Assembly (NCBI RefSeq): GCF_049965695.1
Contig: NZ_JBMFWB010000011.1
Coordinates: 1 to 62,122 of the forward strand
Length of the DNA stretch: 62,122 bases
Reading direction: 5' to 3'
Source: Athalassotoga sp049965695
Lineage (GTDB): Bacteria; Thermotogota; Thermotogae; Mesoaciditogales; Mesoaciditogaceae
Position numbers and translations under genes: made by a program. Positions 43,663 through 51,465 of this stretch are shown piece after piece. Each line of letters starts with the position of its first letter. Position 1 is the first letter of the stretch. Under the pieces are notes generated by a model. That model had not been told where the DNA came from, did not search any database, and saw only the letters and a program-made list of their open reading frames with translations.

Positions 43663-44370
43663 TTACTGCGCTTTAAGTTGAAGCGTGTTTATCACAAGAT
43701 CGTAGATCGGGAAATTGACAACTGCGTATATCAAGTCAGGTGATCTCAACATTTGCATTCTTGCATTCTTTCCAAAATTTTGGAAAAGATTCATCATATT
43801 GTACATTTCTTGAGGATTCACGGTAACGTTGAAATTGAAATTTCTGTTTGGTAAGGCCTTTCCGATTTCATTTTTCGCGTTAGGACCAAGTAGTTGACGC
43901 TGCATCTGCATTGCTGATTTCTGGAAATAATTCTGAAGCAAAGACAATTGTTCGAGAGTTATCGTTGATTTGATATTGGTTATCAAATTTTCGGTTAATT
44001 TCGCATATTGAGAGTTCAACTTTGCAACTTCAAGATTCGCGGCTTTTATACTTGTACTGTCATTTGTAACAAGTGCATCTCTCAAAGTTGTAAGTGCTTT
44101 TATCCTTTGATCCTGAAGTGCATTCACTTGAGTTTTAAAATCTTTGAGATAACTCTCAAGATCAGATGCCTGTGCAGATGTGAGTTTCATGGCGTTGAAG
44201 ACCTTAAGCATCTCAATTTGAACTTGAAGTTGAACGCTTTGAGAACCCTGAAGCAATGCATTCATGTTGGAAAGTAGCCCTCCAACGTTGGATTGTGTGG
44301 TACCAGCCGATGCGGCAAAAATTCCCGTTACGAGTAAGGGTATGAACAAAAGAACAAGAAACTTTTTCAC
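43663..44370 (-). CDS. secreted helical protein, Spy/CpxP-like candidate
   Basis: A 235-residue protein with a signal peptide (KKFLVLLFIPLLVTGIFAA) and a nearly all-helical mature region. It contains LTSAQASDLESYLKDF and, about 75 residues later, ITLEQLSLLQNYF; both resemble the LTxxQ repeats of Spy/CpxP periplasmic chaperones. It is the first gene of the efflux operon, so a link to envelope stress and export is plausible but inferred. The GTG start at 44370 has AAAGGAG at good distance. Confidence 0.6.
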   Translation of the reverse strand: MKKFLVLLFIPLLVTGIFAASAGTTQSNVGGLLSNMNALLQGSQSVQLQVQIEMLKVFNAMKLTSAQASDLESYLKDFKTQVNALQDQRIKALTTLRDALVTNDSTSIKAANLEVAKLNSQYAKLTENLITNIKSTITLEQLSLLQNYFQKSAMQMQRQLLGPNAKNEIGKALPNRNFNFNVTVNPQEMYNMMNLFQNFGKNARMQMLRSPDLIYAVVNFPIYDLVINTLQLKAQ

Positions 44371-44480
44371 AAAAATCACTCCTTTCAAAACCGTTTTATT
44401 TTAGTCATTCATAATTTTGACATTAAAAAAAAGAATGAGTTCTATTTTTTCACATTTCTTTCACAACTCACGTTTGAAAC

Positions 44481-44509
44481 AAAAAATCTTCCGGCTAAAG
44501 CCGGAAGAT
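44481..44509 (-). terminator. terminator after hfq
   Basis: The minus strand reads ATCTTCCGGCT, two bases, AGCCGGAAGAT, then TTTTTGTTTC, 13 bases after the hfq stop codon. Confidence 0.93.
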
Positions 44510-44521
44510 GAAATTTTAATT

Positions 44522-44758
44522 TCAATTTTCTTTTTTCTCTGGAATGTATTTTTCATTTGGTATTATGGTGCTTATGGCGGCTTTGTATATCATGTTGCTT
44601 TGCTTTTGGTCTTCTGAATCCACAAGTACAACGAAAGGATCAAAATCTTTTATGATGCCTCTTATCTGAACTCCATTTGTGAGATATATCTTTACCTCCA
44701 TTTTGTTGTTTTGAAGGTAACTTAAAAAACTGTCCTGAAGACTTTCTTTTGCCATCAT
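44522..44758 (-). CDS. hfq: RNA chaperone Hfq
   Basis: A 78-residue Sm-like protein with the start AKESLQDSFLSYLQNNK (Gln and Phe/Leu of the proximal RNA site), Sm1 motif VKIYLTNGVQIRGIIKDFDPFVVLVDS and Sm2 containing MIYKAAISTIIP, the counterpart of the YKHA motif. It promotes small RNA-mRNA pairing. The ATG follows GGAGGAAAAG; longer in-frame versions overlap the upstream small gene. It is transcribed with a 35-residue protein gene. Confidence 0.95.
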   Translation of the reverse strand: MMAKESLQDSFLSYLQNNKMEVKIYLTNGVQIRGIIKDFDPFVVLVDSEDQKQSNMIYKAAISTIIPNEKYIPEKKEN

Positions 44759-44771
44759 CTTTTCCTCCATG

Positions 44772-44879
44772 TCATTTTTTATTCGATCTTTTAACAACTA
44801 ATCTTGTGTGTTTCATTCTGTGCCTTTCAATGAACTTTATAATCGGACACCTCATTTTCCATTTTTCAAATAAATTCAA
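44772..44879 (-). CDS. small basic protein (35 aa) upstream of hfq
   Basis: A TTG-started frame with GAGGTGA seven bases upstream, ending 13 bases before the hfq start. The product is strongly basic (MNLFEKWKMRCPIIKFIERH, then a tail rich in Arg and Lys). A good ribosome-binding site, a promoter at 44926-44954 and tight spacing to hfq support it as a real gene. I do not recognise the family. It could bind nucleic acid or serve in translational coupling of hfq. Confidence 0.6.
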   Translation of the reverse strand: MNLFEKWKMRCPIIKFIERHRMKHTRLVVKRSNKK

Positions 44880-44925
44880 AAATTTCACCTCTTTAAAAAA
44901 TATCGTTATTTTATATGACAAAGAT

Positions 44926-44954
44926 ATTTTACCACTTTGTTGTATGCTAAGCAA
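44926..44954 (-). promoter_or_regulatory. promoter of the small gene-hfq operon
   Basis: The minus strand has TTGCTT (44954-44949), 17 bases, TAAAAT (44931-44926) with extended TGG. The -35 lies in the terminal repeat of the MITE fragment at 44943. Confidence 0.75.
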
Positions 44955-44995
44955 TTTTTAGATTCTAAATCATCGCTCCCGCAGGTACCCGTTTG
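44943..44995. repeat. MITE-like element fragment (copy 8)
   Basis: One end only: TATGCTAAGCAATTTTTAGA, then TCTAAATCATCGCTCCCGCA and GGTACCC. The rest of the 44798-45158 gap is AT-rich promoter sequence of the flanking genes. Confidence 0.65.
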
Positions 44996-45108
44996 GAATC
45001 TACCATCGTAAATTGAATATATTTTGAGTTAATTTGAGGATTTGAAACGTAATTGGCTTTAATCATGATATTTGACTGTAAATAGGTAAAAAACGGTTTA
45101 AAAAGGGT

Positions 45109-45137
45109 TTGAAAAAAATTTTTTAATATTTTAAAAT
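45109..45137 (+). promoter_or_regulatory. promoter of LacI-type regulator 1
   Basis: TTGAAA (45109-45114), 17 bases, TAAAAT (45132-45137). The LacI operator begins at the last base of the -10 box, so bound repressor would block initiation. Confidence 0.75.
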
Positions 45138-45150
45138 GTAATCGATTACA
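45137..45150. promoter_or_regulatory. LacI-family operator, primary site
   Basis: TGTAATCGATTACA is a perfect 14-bp palindrome with central CG, the form bound by LacI/CcpA-family dimers. It overlaps the -10/+1 region of the regulator gene. An identical copy lies at 46503 inside the next gene. Confidence 0.85.
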
Positions 45151-45167
45151 CAAAGGGGATGTTTGAA

Positions 45168-46175
45168 TTGACTGTGAAGATCAAAGACGTCGCAAAGACC
45201 GCAAATGTTTCCGTTGCAACTGTCTCAAGGGTTATAAATGCTTTTGGAAATGTAAAACCAGAAACTGAAAAGAAAGTTCTCCAAGCGATAAAAGAATTGA
45301 ATTATTTTCCTAATCATTCTGCAAAAAGTTTGAGAACGAATTCGAGTGAGGGGATAGGTATAGTTATTTCTCACGATCTCGATTATTTCATATCTTTCCC
45401 TTATTTCGTGGAATTCATTCATGGAATGAGCATTGTACTTTCAGATCTCAATTATCATCTCGTCATATCAACTGCCAAAAAAAATGGAATAAATCCATAC
45501 CTTGAAGTTGCAAAAAAAGGCATTGTAGACGGAATGATAATTTTTGACGTAAAAGACGGCGATGAAAGAATTTTCTCACTAAAAAAATGTGGAATTCCTT
45601 TTGTTGTAATTGGAAGACCCAAAGATGTCGGTGATTATATTTTTGTTGATACCGATAACGAAAGCGGCGGTATGTTAGCAACTCAGCATCTTTTTGATGT
45701 TGGGTGCAAAAAAATTCTCTTCATAAACGGTCCGAAAGGTCATGCCGCGACAAGATTCAGACTCAACGGATACATCAAAGCACACAAAAATATGGGCATC
45801 CATTACGATGAGAAACTCGTAAAGTATGTTGAAAAAAACTCTGACAGGGAAAACGGTTATGAGATAACAAGAGAATCTTTGGCTTTGATGAATTTTGATG
45901 GAATATTCGTTTCCGGCGATCTAATGGCAACAGGTGCCATAGCAGCCATAGAAGAATCCGGTCTAAAAGTTGGGAAAGATATGCCCATTGTTGGTTTTGA
46001 TGATGTGCCTCTTGCATCAATGGTTAACCCGCCCCTGACGACCGTAAAACAACCGATTCATGATGTTGGCAAAACATCGGCAAGTATTCTAATAAATATG
46101 TTGAATGGCAAGAAAGTCGAATCACAAATTTTGGGTGTCTCTCTTGTAAAAAGGGCATCAACTTTTAGGGGATGA
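45168..46175 (+). CDS. LacI-family transcriptional regulator 1
   Basis: A protein of about 335 residues with an N-terminal LacI helix-turn-helix and hinge (IKDVAKTANVSVATVSRVIN...NYFPNHSAKSLR) and a periplasmic-binding-like effector domain (DGMIIFDV, FVDTDNESGGMLATQHL, PIVGFDDVPLASMVNPPLTTV). It likely represses its own gene and the downstream debranching-type enzyme and ABC transporter in the absence of a sugar ligand. The TTG at 45168 suits the AAAGGGG site; the ATG nine bases earlier is too close. Confidence 0.92.
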   Translation: MTVKIKDVAKTANVSVATVSRVINAFGNVKPETEKKVLQAIKELNYFPNHSAKSLRTNSSEGIGIVISHDLDYFISFPYFVEFIHGMSIVLSDLNYHLVISTAKKNGINPYLEVAKKGIVDGMIIFDVKDGDERIFSLKKCGIPFVVIGRPKDVGDYIFVDTDNESGGMLATQHLFDVGCKKILFINGPKGHAATRFRLNGYIKAHKNMGIHYDEKLVKYVEKNSDRENGYEITRESLALMNFDGIFVSGDLMATGAIAAIEESGLKVGKDMPIVGFDDVPLASMVNPPLTTVKQPIHDVGKTSASILINMLNGKKVESQILGVSLVKRASTFRG

Positions 46176-46179
46176 TCTT

Positions 46180-47973
46180 ATGTACACTATAAAATCTGGA
46201 AATATCATGGCTTTGATTGGAGATAATGGTTTTATCGAAGGAAATACCTGTGGACTGTATTTCATGGACACAAGAATTATCGGAAAGATGGTACCAGAGT
46301 TATCTTTAAAATTCAACTTGCTTGGTCTTGGGGAATACAGAACTAACTCGGTATTCTTCTGGTTCATATCCAAATCTCCGGATAGTTTGCATGACATGGA
46401 TTTAATTTTAAAACTCAGTTATAGCATTGATAAGGATAAATTTACTGTTAAATCAGAGTTTTTTAACTATTCGAAAAAAGAAGTTTGTGTTTTTGAAAAT
46501 TTTGTAATCGATTACACATTCAACGATATATTTGAAATAAGAAGTGGAAAATTTGAAGACAAGAAGAATAAAATAACAAAAAATCAGAAAGAGTCTGTAA
46601 AATATGAAAGTCAGCATCTCCAAATTGAGACTAAAATTCACGGATCGATTTCAAATGAAGTTAACCTTAAGCCTCATATTTTAAATTCGGTAAAATTTTC
46701 AATTATTCCTTCTGTTCATTTTAAAATTCAGACAAAAGGAACGATGCTTTTTGATAACGTCGTAAATTCAAATGTGAATTTGAATCTGCCTCATTTTAAA
46801 GGCAAAATTATGAGACTTGTGAAAAAGTCCACTGAAGATCTCGAAATGCTTTTACTCGATACAAAATACGGTAAATTCCCTGCAGCCGGTCTTCCATGGT
46901 TTGCCACGATTTTCGGAAGGGATTCGCTTATTTTTACATTGCAAACTATGGATATATTTCCCGAGATCTCTTACAACATCCTTAAAGTACTTGCCATGAC
47001 CCAATCTAATTTTGTGGATGATCAAAAAGATGCACTACCGGGGAAAATCATTCATGAAATAAGAGTTGGAGAAGACGCGCTTTCGGGTAAAGTCCCCTTT
47101 TCAACATATTACGGTAGTATCGATGCAACGCCACTGTTTTTAATGGCAGTTGGAAAATACTCAAAATTATATGGCAAATCTGTTTTCAAAGAGTTAAAAG
47201 ATGCGATTGAACTTTCTGCCAGATATATAGATGAAAATATAGATTCTCGTGGATATCTATACTACAAATCAAAATCTTCAAATGGCCTTTCAAATCAAGG
47301 ATGGAAAGATTCTGGCGACTCGATGGTATTTTCCGATGGGAAAGTGGCACAACCACCTGTAAGACTTGTTGAAGTCCAAGGTTATCTTTATGAGGCTTAT
47401 CAAACACTCTCACAATTTTACGATGGTGAAAGATCGTTGAAATATCTATCAAAAGCCGAACTTTTGAAAAAAAATTTCAACGAAGATTTTTGGATGGAAA
47501 AAGAGAAATTTTTTGCGCTTGCGCTTGATAAAGATGGAAGACAAGTTGATTCGATAACTTCAAATCCAGGCCATTGCCTCATGACAGGTATTATCGACAA
47601 CGAAAGATCCAAATTCATCGTTGACAGACTTATGCAGCCTGATATGTTTACTGGCTTTGGAATAAGAACGATGTCATCAAAAATGGTTTCATATAATCCC
47701 ATTTCTTATCACAACGGATCTGTATGGCCCCATGATACTTCCATCACGATGATTGGAATGTGGGATAAAAATTTCAAAAGGGAAGCAAAAACGTTAGGCA
47801 AATCTTTGCTTGATGTTGCAGAATATTTCGAATGGCGCTTGCCGGAACTTTTTGGAGGCAATCAAAAGAAAGGGAAAAATATAATTCCATATCCTGTTGC
47901 TTGTTCTCCTCAACTCTGGTCAGTCGGAGCGGGGTTTGTAATATCAAAAATTTTAAAGGAGGGATCAAAGTGA
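46180..47973 (+). CDS. amylo-alpha-1,6-glucosidase/GDE-type glycoside hydrolase
   Basis: A 597-residue protein with the N-terminal beta-sandwich of glycogen-debranching-type enzymes (GDE_N, GLYFMDTRIIGKMVPEL) and an (alpha/alpha)6 catalytic barrel (from about 235). The barrel carries GLPWFATIFGRDSLIF, STYYGSIDATPLFL, LSNQGWKDSGDSM, EVQGYLYEAY and YHNGSVWPHDTS. Residues in GRDS, KDSGD and the final WPHD region line the active site in related enzymes. No signal peptide is visible, so it acts on imported oligosaccharides. The substrate is not known; related families cleave alpha-glucosides or glycosyl glycerates. A LacI operator lies within its 5' third. Confidence 0.85.
   Translation: MYTIKSGNIMALIGDNGFIEGNTCGLYFMDTRIIGKMVPELSLKFNLLGLGEYRTNSVFFWFISKSPDSLHDMDLILKLSYSIDKDKFTVKSEFFNYSKKEVCVFENFVIDYTFNDIFEIRSGKFEDKKNKITKNQKESVKYESQHLQIETKIHGSISNEVNLKPHILNSVKFSIIPSVHFKIQTKGTMLFDNVVNSNVNLNLPHFKGKIMRLVKKSTEDLEMLLLDTKYGKFPAAGLPWFATIFGRDSLIFTLQTMDIFPEISYNILKVLAMTQSNFVDDQKDALPGKIIHEIRVGEDALSGKVPFSTYYGSIDATPLFLMAVGKYSKLYGKSVFKELKDAIELSARYIDENIDSRGYLYYKSKSSNGLSNQGWKDSGDSMVFSDGKVAQPPVRLVEVQGYLYEAYQTLSQFYDGERSLKYLSKAELLKKNFNEDFWMEKEKFFALALDKDGRQVDSITSNPGHCLMTGIIDNERSKFIVDRLMQPDMFTGFGIRTMSSKMVSYNPISYHNGSVWPHDTSITMIGMWDKNFKREAKTLGKSLLDVAEYFEWRLPELFGGNQKKGKNIIPYPVACSPQLWSVGAGFVISKILKEGSK
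46503..46516. promoter_or_regulatory. LacI-family operator, intragenic copy
   Basis: The same TGTAATCGATTACA palindrome as at 45137, sharing 16 bases including the flank CA, lies inside the glycosidase coding region about 1,366 bp downstream. An identical 14-mer by chance in a window this size is improbable. The site suits DNA looping or a transcription roadblock, like lac O2. Confidence 0.75.
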
Positions 47974-49205
47974 AAAACAAAGTATTTCTGTTGGTCATCG
48001 GATTGGCAGCGATCTTCTCGATCGGGACTTTTGCCATCACCGTGGTAACTCTTGGCGGCTGGGTTTCATCGCCAGTTGAACAGCAGGCAATGGAAAATGT
48101 AGTTAAGGCATTTAATCAAAAATATGCAGGTCAGATTGAATTGCAATACCAACCTATACCAGGTGATTATCTGGTCAAATTAACAAGTGAACTTTCTGCA
48201 GGTACTGCTCCAGATATCTTCTATCTTGATTCATCTTACGCACAACAGTTTATAAGATCTGGTGCTATATATCCACTTGATTATTTTGTTCAGAAATACA
48301 ATTTCCCAGTATCAGATTTCGCAACATCTTTACTTCAGCCATTTGAATACAACGGTCACATCTATGGATTCCCAAAAGATTTTTCAACTTTGGCACTTTT
48401 CTACAACAAAGCCCTGTTTGATAAGTACAATGTTCCATATCCGACGAATAACTGGACATGGCAAGATATGCTCAACGCCGCACAAAAATTGACTCATCCC
48501 GAAGATGGAGTTTATGGACTTTCTCTTAGTCCAAATGCCCTTGATCGTGTGATGCCATTTATATTCCAGAATGGGGGAGAGGTTGTCAATTCTCAAATGC
48601 AACCTGAACTTGACTCTCCTCAGGCAATTCAGGCAATCCAATTTTACTTCGATCTTCACAACAAATATCATGTCGCAATTCAGCCATCTGACGTAGGTGC
48701 GGGATGGAATGGCGATGCTTTCGGACGTGGCAAAGTTGCGATGATAATGGAAGGCCCGTGGGCGTATTCTTTCCTTAAGGAGACCTATCCTCAGATAAAC
48801 TTTGGGATGACAGTTATGCCAATGGAAAAAACACGTGCAACTATGATATACACAGTTTGTTATGCAATGTCAAGAAGTACGCCTGATAAAGATGCGGCAT
48901 GGAAGGTCATGGAATTTTTGCTTAACGATGGCATGAAGGTATTCACAGAGAAACTCGGAGTAATTCCAACAAGAATCTCTGTCCAACAATCAGAGAATGT
49001 TTTTAACAATCCTGCAGACCAGGTTTTCGTGGATCAAGTCAATTATGGTCACGGGTGGTTTATTCCAACGGCAAATGGAAATTCTTCAAAATTGCTTGAT
49101 AACATAAACAATGAACTTTACAACATCTGGCAAGGGAAGATTACAACCCAGCAAGCCGTTGATTACATAGTTAACAACTGGAATAGTTGGGCTTCTCAGC
49201 AATAA
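47970..49205 (+). CDS. ABC sugar transporter, substrate-binding protein (family 1)
   Basis: A 411-residue solute-binding protein with a signal peptide (KVFLLVIGLAAIFSIGTFA) and family-1 sites: ITVVTLGGWVSSPVEQQAM, AGTAPDIFYLDS, GFPKDFSTLALFYNKALF, NWTWQDMLNAAQKLT and GKVAMIMEGPWAYSFL. It captures oligosaccharides outside the membrane for the two permeases that follow. The GTG start overlaps the glycosidase stop codon. No ATPase is encoded; a shared MsmK/MalK-type ATPase elsewhere is expected. Confidence 0.93.
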   Translation: MKNKVFLLVIGLAAIFSIGTFAITVVTLGGWVSSPVEQQAMENVVKAFNQKYAGQIELQYQPIPGDYLVKLTSELSAGTAPDIFYLDSSYAQQFIRSGAIYPLDYFVQKYNFPVSDFATSLLQPFEYNGHIYGFPKDFSTLALFYNKALFDKYNVPYPTNNWTWQDMLNAAQKLTHPEDGVYGLSLSPNALDRVMPFIFQNGGEVVNSQMQPELDSPQAIQAIQFYFDLHNKYHVAIQPSDVGAGWNGDAFGRGKVAMIMEGPWAYSFLKETYPQINFGMTVMPMEKTRATMIYTVCYAMSRSTPDKDAAWKVMEFLLNDGMKVFTEKLGVIPTRISVQQSENVFNNPADQVFVDQVNYGHGWFIPTANGNSSKLLDNINNELYNIWQGKITTQQAVDYIVNNWNSWASQQ

Positions 49206-49208
49206 ATT

Positions 49209-49236
49209 CAGGGAGGTTTAAACCTCCCTGCTTTTT
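49209..49236 (+). terminator. intra-operon terminator between binding protein and permeases
   Basis: CAGGGAGGTTT/AAACCTCCCTG is a perfect stem followed by CTTTTTGG, three bases after the binding-protein stop codon. Such partial terminators usually keep binding-protein levels above permease levels. Confidence 0.8.
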
Positions 49237-49247
49237 GGGGTGATAAA

Positions 49248-50408
49248 TTGAAAAGAACGCAAATAAGAGAATGGATTGCGGGTTATCTTTTAATACTTCC
49301 AATCATCGCGATTATAGGTACTTTTATAATATATCCCATAGTTGCATCTGTTTATTACAGTTTTACAAATTATAATCCTTTAAGGCAAATGGAATATAAA
49401 AACACTTTTAATTTACAAGATCAACTTGAACAATATCTACTTGTTTTCAATATGAAAGGCCTTAACACCCAGCATCTACTCTCTCAATTCGATCCTGTTG
49501 ATTTTATTCAAACCCAGTTGGGAATAAAAATTGATACTTCTCAAAAATCGGCCATTAAAAAATACTTCGATTCTAAAAAGTTGATCGATGACTTTGTTTC
49601 CATGAAGACCAACGAAAGAATAAACGGTACAGAATTATTTTCAAGATATATGACAAAAGATAAAAATATGTTTGCAGGATATATTCCGACATGGGTTGGC
49701 TTTCAAAATTTTTTACATATGATAAATGATAACCTTTTCTGGACAACGCTTTGGAATTCGGTTTTCTTTGCAATTGTTGTTACTCCGGTTCAAACTTTTC
49801 TTGCACTTATACTTGCAGTTGCGGTTAATCAAAAAATAAAAGGAATTAAATTCTTTAAATTAAGTTTTTATATTCCTTCAGTTACGTCTTCGGCTGCGAT
49901 ATCGATGTTATTCATGTTACTTTATTCGAAACCAGGACTTATCAACAGGATTCTTGGATTCATTGGAATTCCACCGATAAATTGGCTTTCAAACACCTCG
50001 ACGGCTTTACCTGCCGTAATGGCAATGAATGTATGGACAACTGCAGGGTACTTCATGATAGTTTTTCTTGCAGGGCTTCAAAATATACCAAAAGATCTGA
50101 TAGAGGCATCAGAACTCGACGGGGCAATTGGATGGACAAGATTCTGGAAAATAATAATGCCTCTTCTGAGGCCCCAGATCTCTTACGTCGTAACTCTTGG
50201 ATTGATAGGAACTTTGCAGGTTTTTGATCAGATATATTTTCTCATACAAAATCAGCAAAATTACACAACGGCAATGTACATATATGTTAACGCATTTAAT
50301 TACAATCAAATGGGGTACGCATCGGCAATAGCGGTGTTTTTCTTAGCATTTATAATGATTTTAACACTAATTCAAAGACGATTCGTCAAAGAAGAAAGTT
50401 ACTTTTGA
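49248..50408 (+). CDS. ABC sugar transporter permease, MalF type
   Basis: A 386-residue membrane protein with helices at about 13-37 and, after an insert of about 120 residues, five more. The EAA loop (LIEASELDGAIGWTRFWKIIMPLLRP, near 285) contacts the ATPase. The long extracytoplasmic insert after the first helix (about 45-150) resembles the P2 region of MalF and is bigger than in most sugar permeases. The TTG start follows GGGGTGA. Confidence 0.92.
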   Translation: MKRTQIREWIAGYLLILPIIAIIGTFIIYPIVASVYYSFTNYNPLRQMEYKNTFNLQDQLEQYLLVFNMKGLNTQHLLSQFDPVDFIQTQLGIKIDTSQKSAIKKYFDSKKLIDDFVSMKTNERINGTELFSRYMTKDKNMFAGYIPTWVGFQNFLHMINDNLFWTTLWNSVFFAIVVTPVQTFLALILAVAVNQKIKGIKFFKLSFYIPSVTSSAAISMLFMLLYSKPGLINRILGFIGIPPINWLSNTSTALPAVMAMNVWTTAGYFMIVFLAGLQNIPKDLIEASELDGAIGWTRFWKIIMPLLRPQISYVVTLGLIGTLQVFDQIYFLIQNQQNYTTAMYIYVNAFNYNQMGYASAIAVFFLAFIMILTLIQRRFVKEESYF

Positions 50409-50415
50409 GGTGTGA

Positions 50416-51300
50416 ATGATGAGAAAATGGCAACTGGCAAGAAAAATTTCCTACATAACTCTGATAGTTTATGCCGTAATATCTTTGACACCTTTCATAT
50501 GGGCATTGCTTGTTTCAATTGCTCCTATGAGTTATCTTTTAAATGGAAAATCGACAGGAGTAAATATAATGCAATGGCCGCCAGAGATAAATATTTTCAA
50601 ATTACCTCCGGAAGTCTTTGGCGCACCATCAACGCTATCAAATTATAATCAGGTTTTCACGGTAACACCTTATGCAAGATGGATTTTAAACACGGTTATA
50701 TATGCTGGTTTTGTTACGATCGGGAACCTTTTCTTCGATGCGATGGCCGGTTACGCCTTCGCAAAGTTGAAATTTCCAGGAAAAGATATAATTTTCACCA
50801 TACTCCTTGGAACTTTGATGGTGCCATTTCCAGTTACCATCATACCGGTTTACAATTTGCTTGTGAATTTTAATCTTGTCAACACTTATGCAGGTCTTAT
50901 TTTCCCTAAAATAGCTTCCGTTACCGGTTTGTTTCTCATGAGACAATTCTACATGTCAGTTCCAGATGAACTTGATGAAGCGGCAAAGGTAGATGGAGCC
51001 GGAATATTCAGAAGATTCTGGCAAATAGATTCTCCGGTGGCATTGCCGGCATTTGCAACACTTGCAATTTACACATTCATGGGAATGTGGAATGATTTTT
51101 TCTGGCCTTTGATCGTCACCTCAAACAAAAATATGTTCACGTTAGCAATGGGATTGAATTACTTTAGAACATCATATTACACCTTCTGGCAACTCATGAT
51201 GGCTGCATCTTTACTTATGACCATCCCTATGATTGTAATCTTCCTTTCGTTCCAAAGATATTTTGTTGAAACTGATATCTCAAGCGCAGTTAAAGGATAA
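50416..51300 (+). CDS. ABC sugar transporter permease, MalG type
   Basis: A 294-residue protein with six membrane helices and the EAA motif (ELDEAAKVDGAGIFRRFWQIDSPVALP, near 190). It pairs with the upstream MalF-type subunit. It is the last gene of cassette 1; no clear terminator follows, but a strong promoter for the next regulator does. Confidence 0.93.
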   Translation: MMRKWQLARKISYITLIVYAVISLTPFIWALLVSIAPMSYLLNGKSTGVNIMQWPPEINIFKLPPEVFGAPSTLSNYNQVFTVTPYARWILNTVIYAGFVTIGNLFFDAMAGYAFAKLKFPGKDIIFTILLGTLMVPFPVTIIPVYNLLVNFNLVNTYAGLIFPKIASVTGLFLMRQFYMSVPDELDEAAKVDGAGIFRRFWQIDSPVALPAFATLAIYTFMGMWNDFFWPLIVTSNKNMFTLAMGLNYFRTSYYTFWQLMMAASLLMTIPMIVIFLSFQRYFVETDISSAVKG

Positions 51301-51388
51301 AACAGAAGATATTTTGAGATAAACGAAGTATTTTGCATAAATCGACTATTTTTGGCTGAATTTGATTTATAAATCTCTAAAATAGCCT

Positions 51389-51417
51389 TTGACATTTTTT
51401 AAAAGAGATTGTATGCT
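51389..51417 (+). promoter_or_regulatory. promoter of LacI-type regulator 2
   Basis: TTGACA (51389-51394), 17 bases, TATGCT (51412-51417). It probably drives the whole second cassette. Confidence 0.82.
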
Positions 51418-51433
51418 ATTTTTGTTCTGTGTG

Positions 51434-51447
51434 GAATCGGTTTCATA
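51434..51447. promoter_or_regulatory. probable operator of LacI-type regulator 2
   Basis: TGGAATCGGTTTCA is an imperfect palindrome with central CG, 16 bases after the -10 box and just before the regulator's ribosome-binding site. It differs from the operator of regulator 1. Confidence 0.6.
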
Positions 51448-51465
51448 TAGGAGTGTGATTTTACC

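Noticed and set aside
44965..45153. Minus-strand frame of 62 codons between hfq and LacI regulator 1
   Set aside because: It covers the repeat fragment and the regulator promoter/operator, with no ribosome-binding site.
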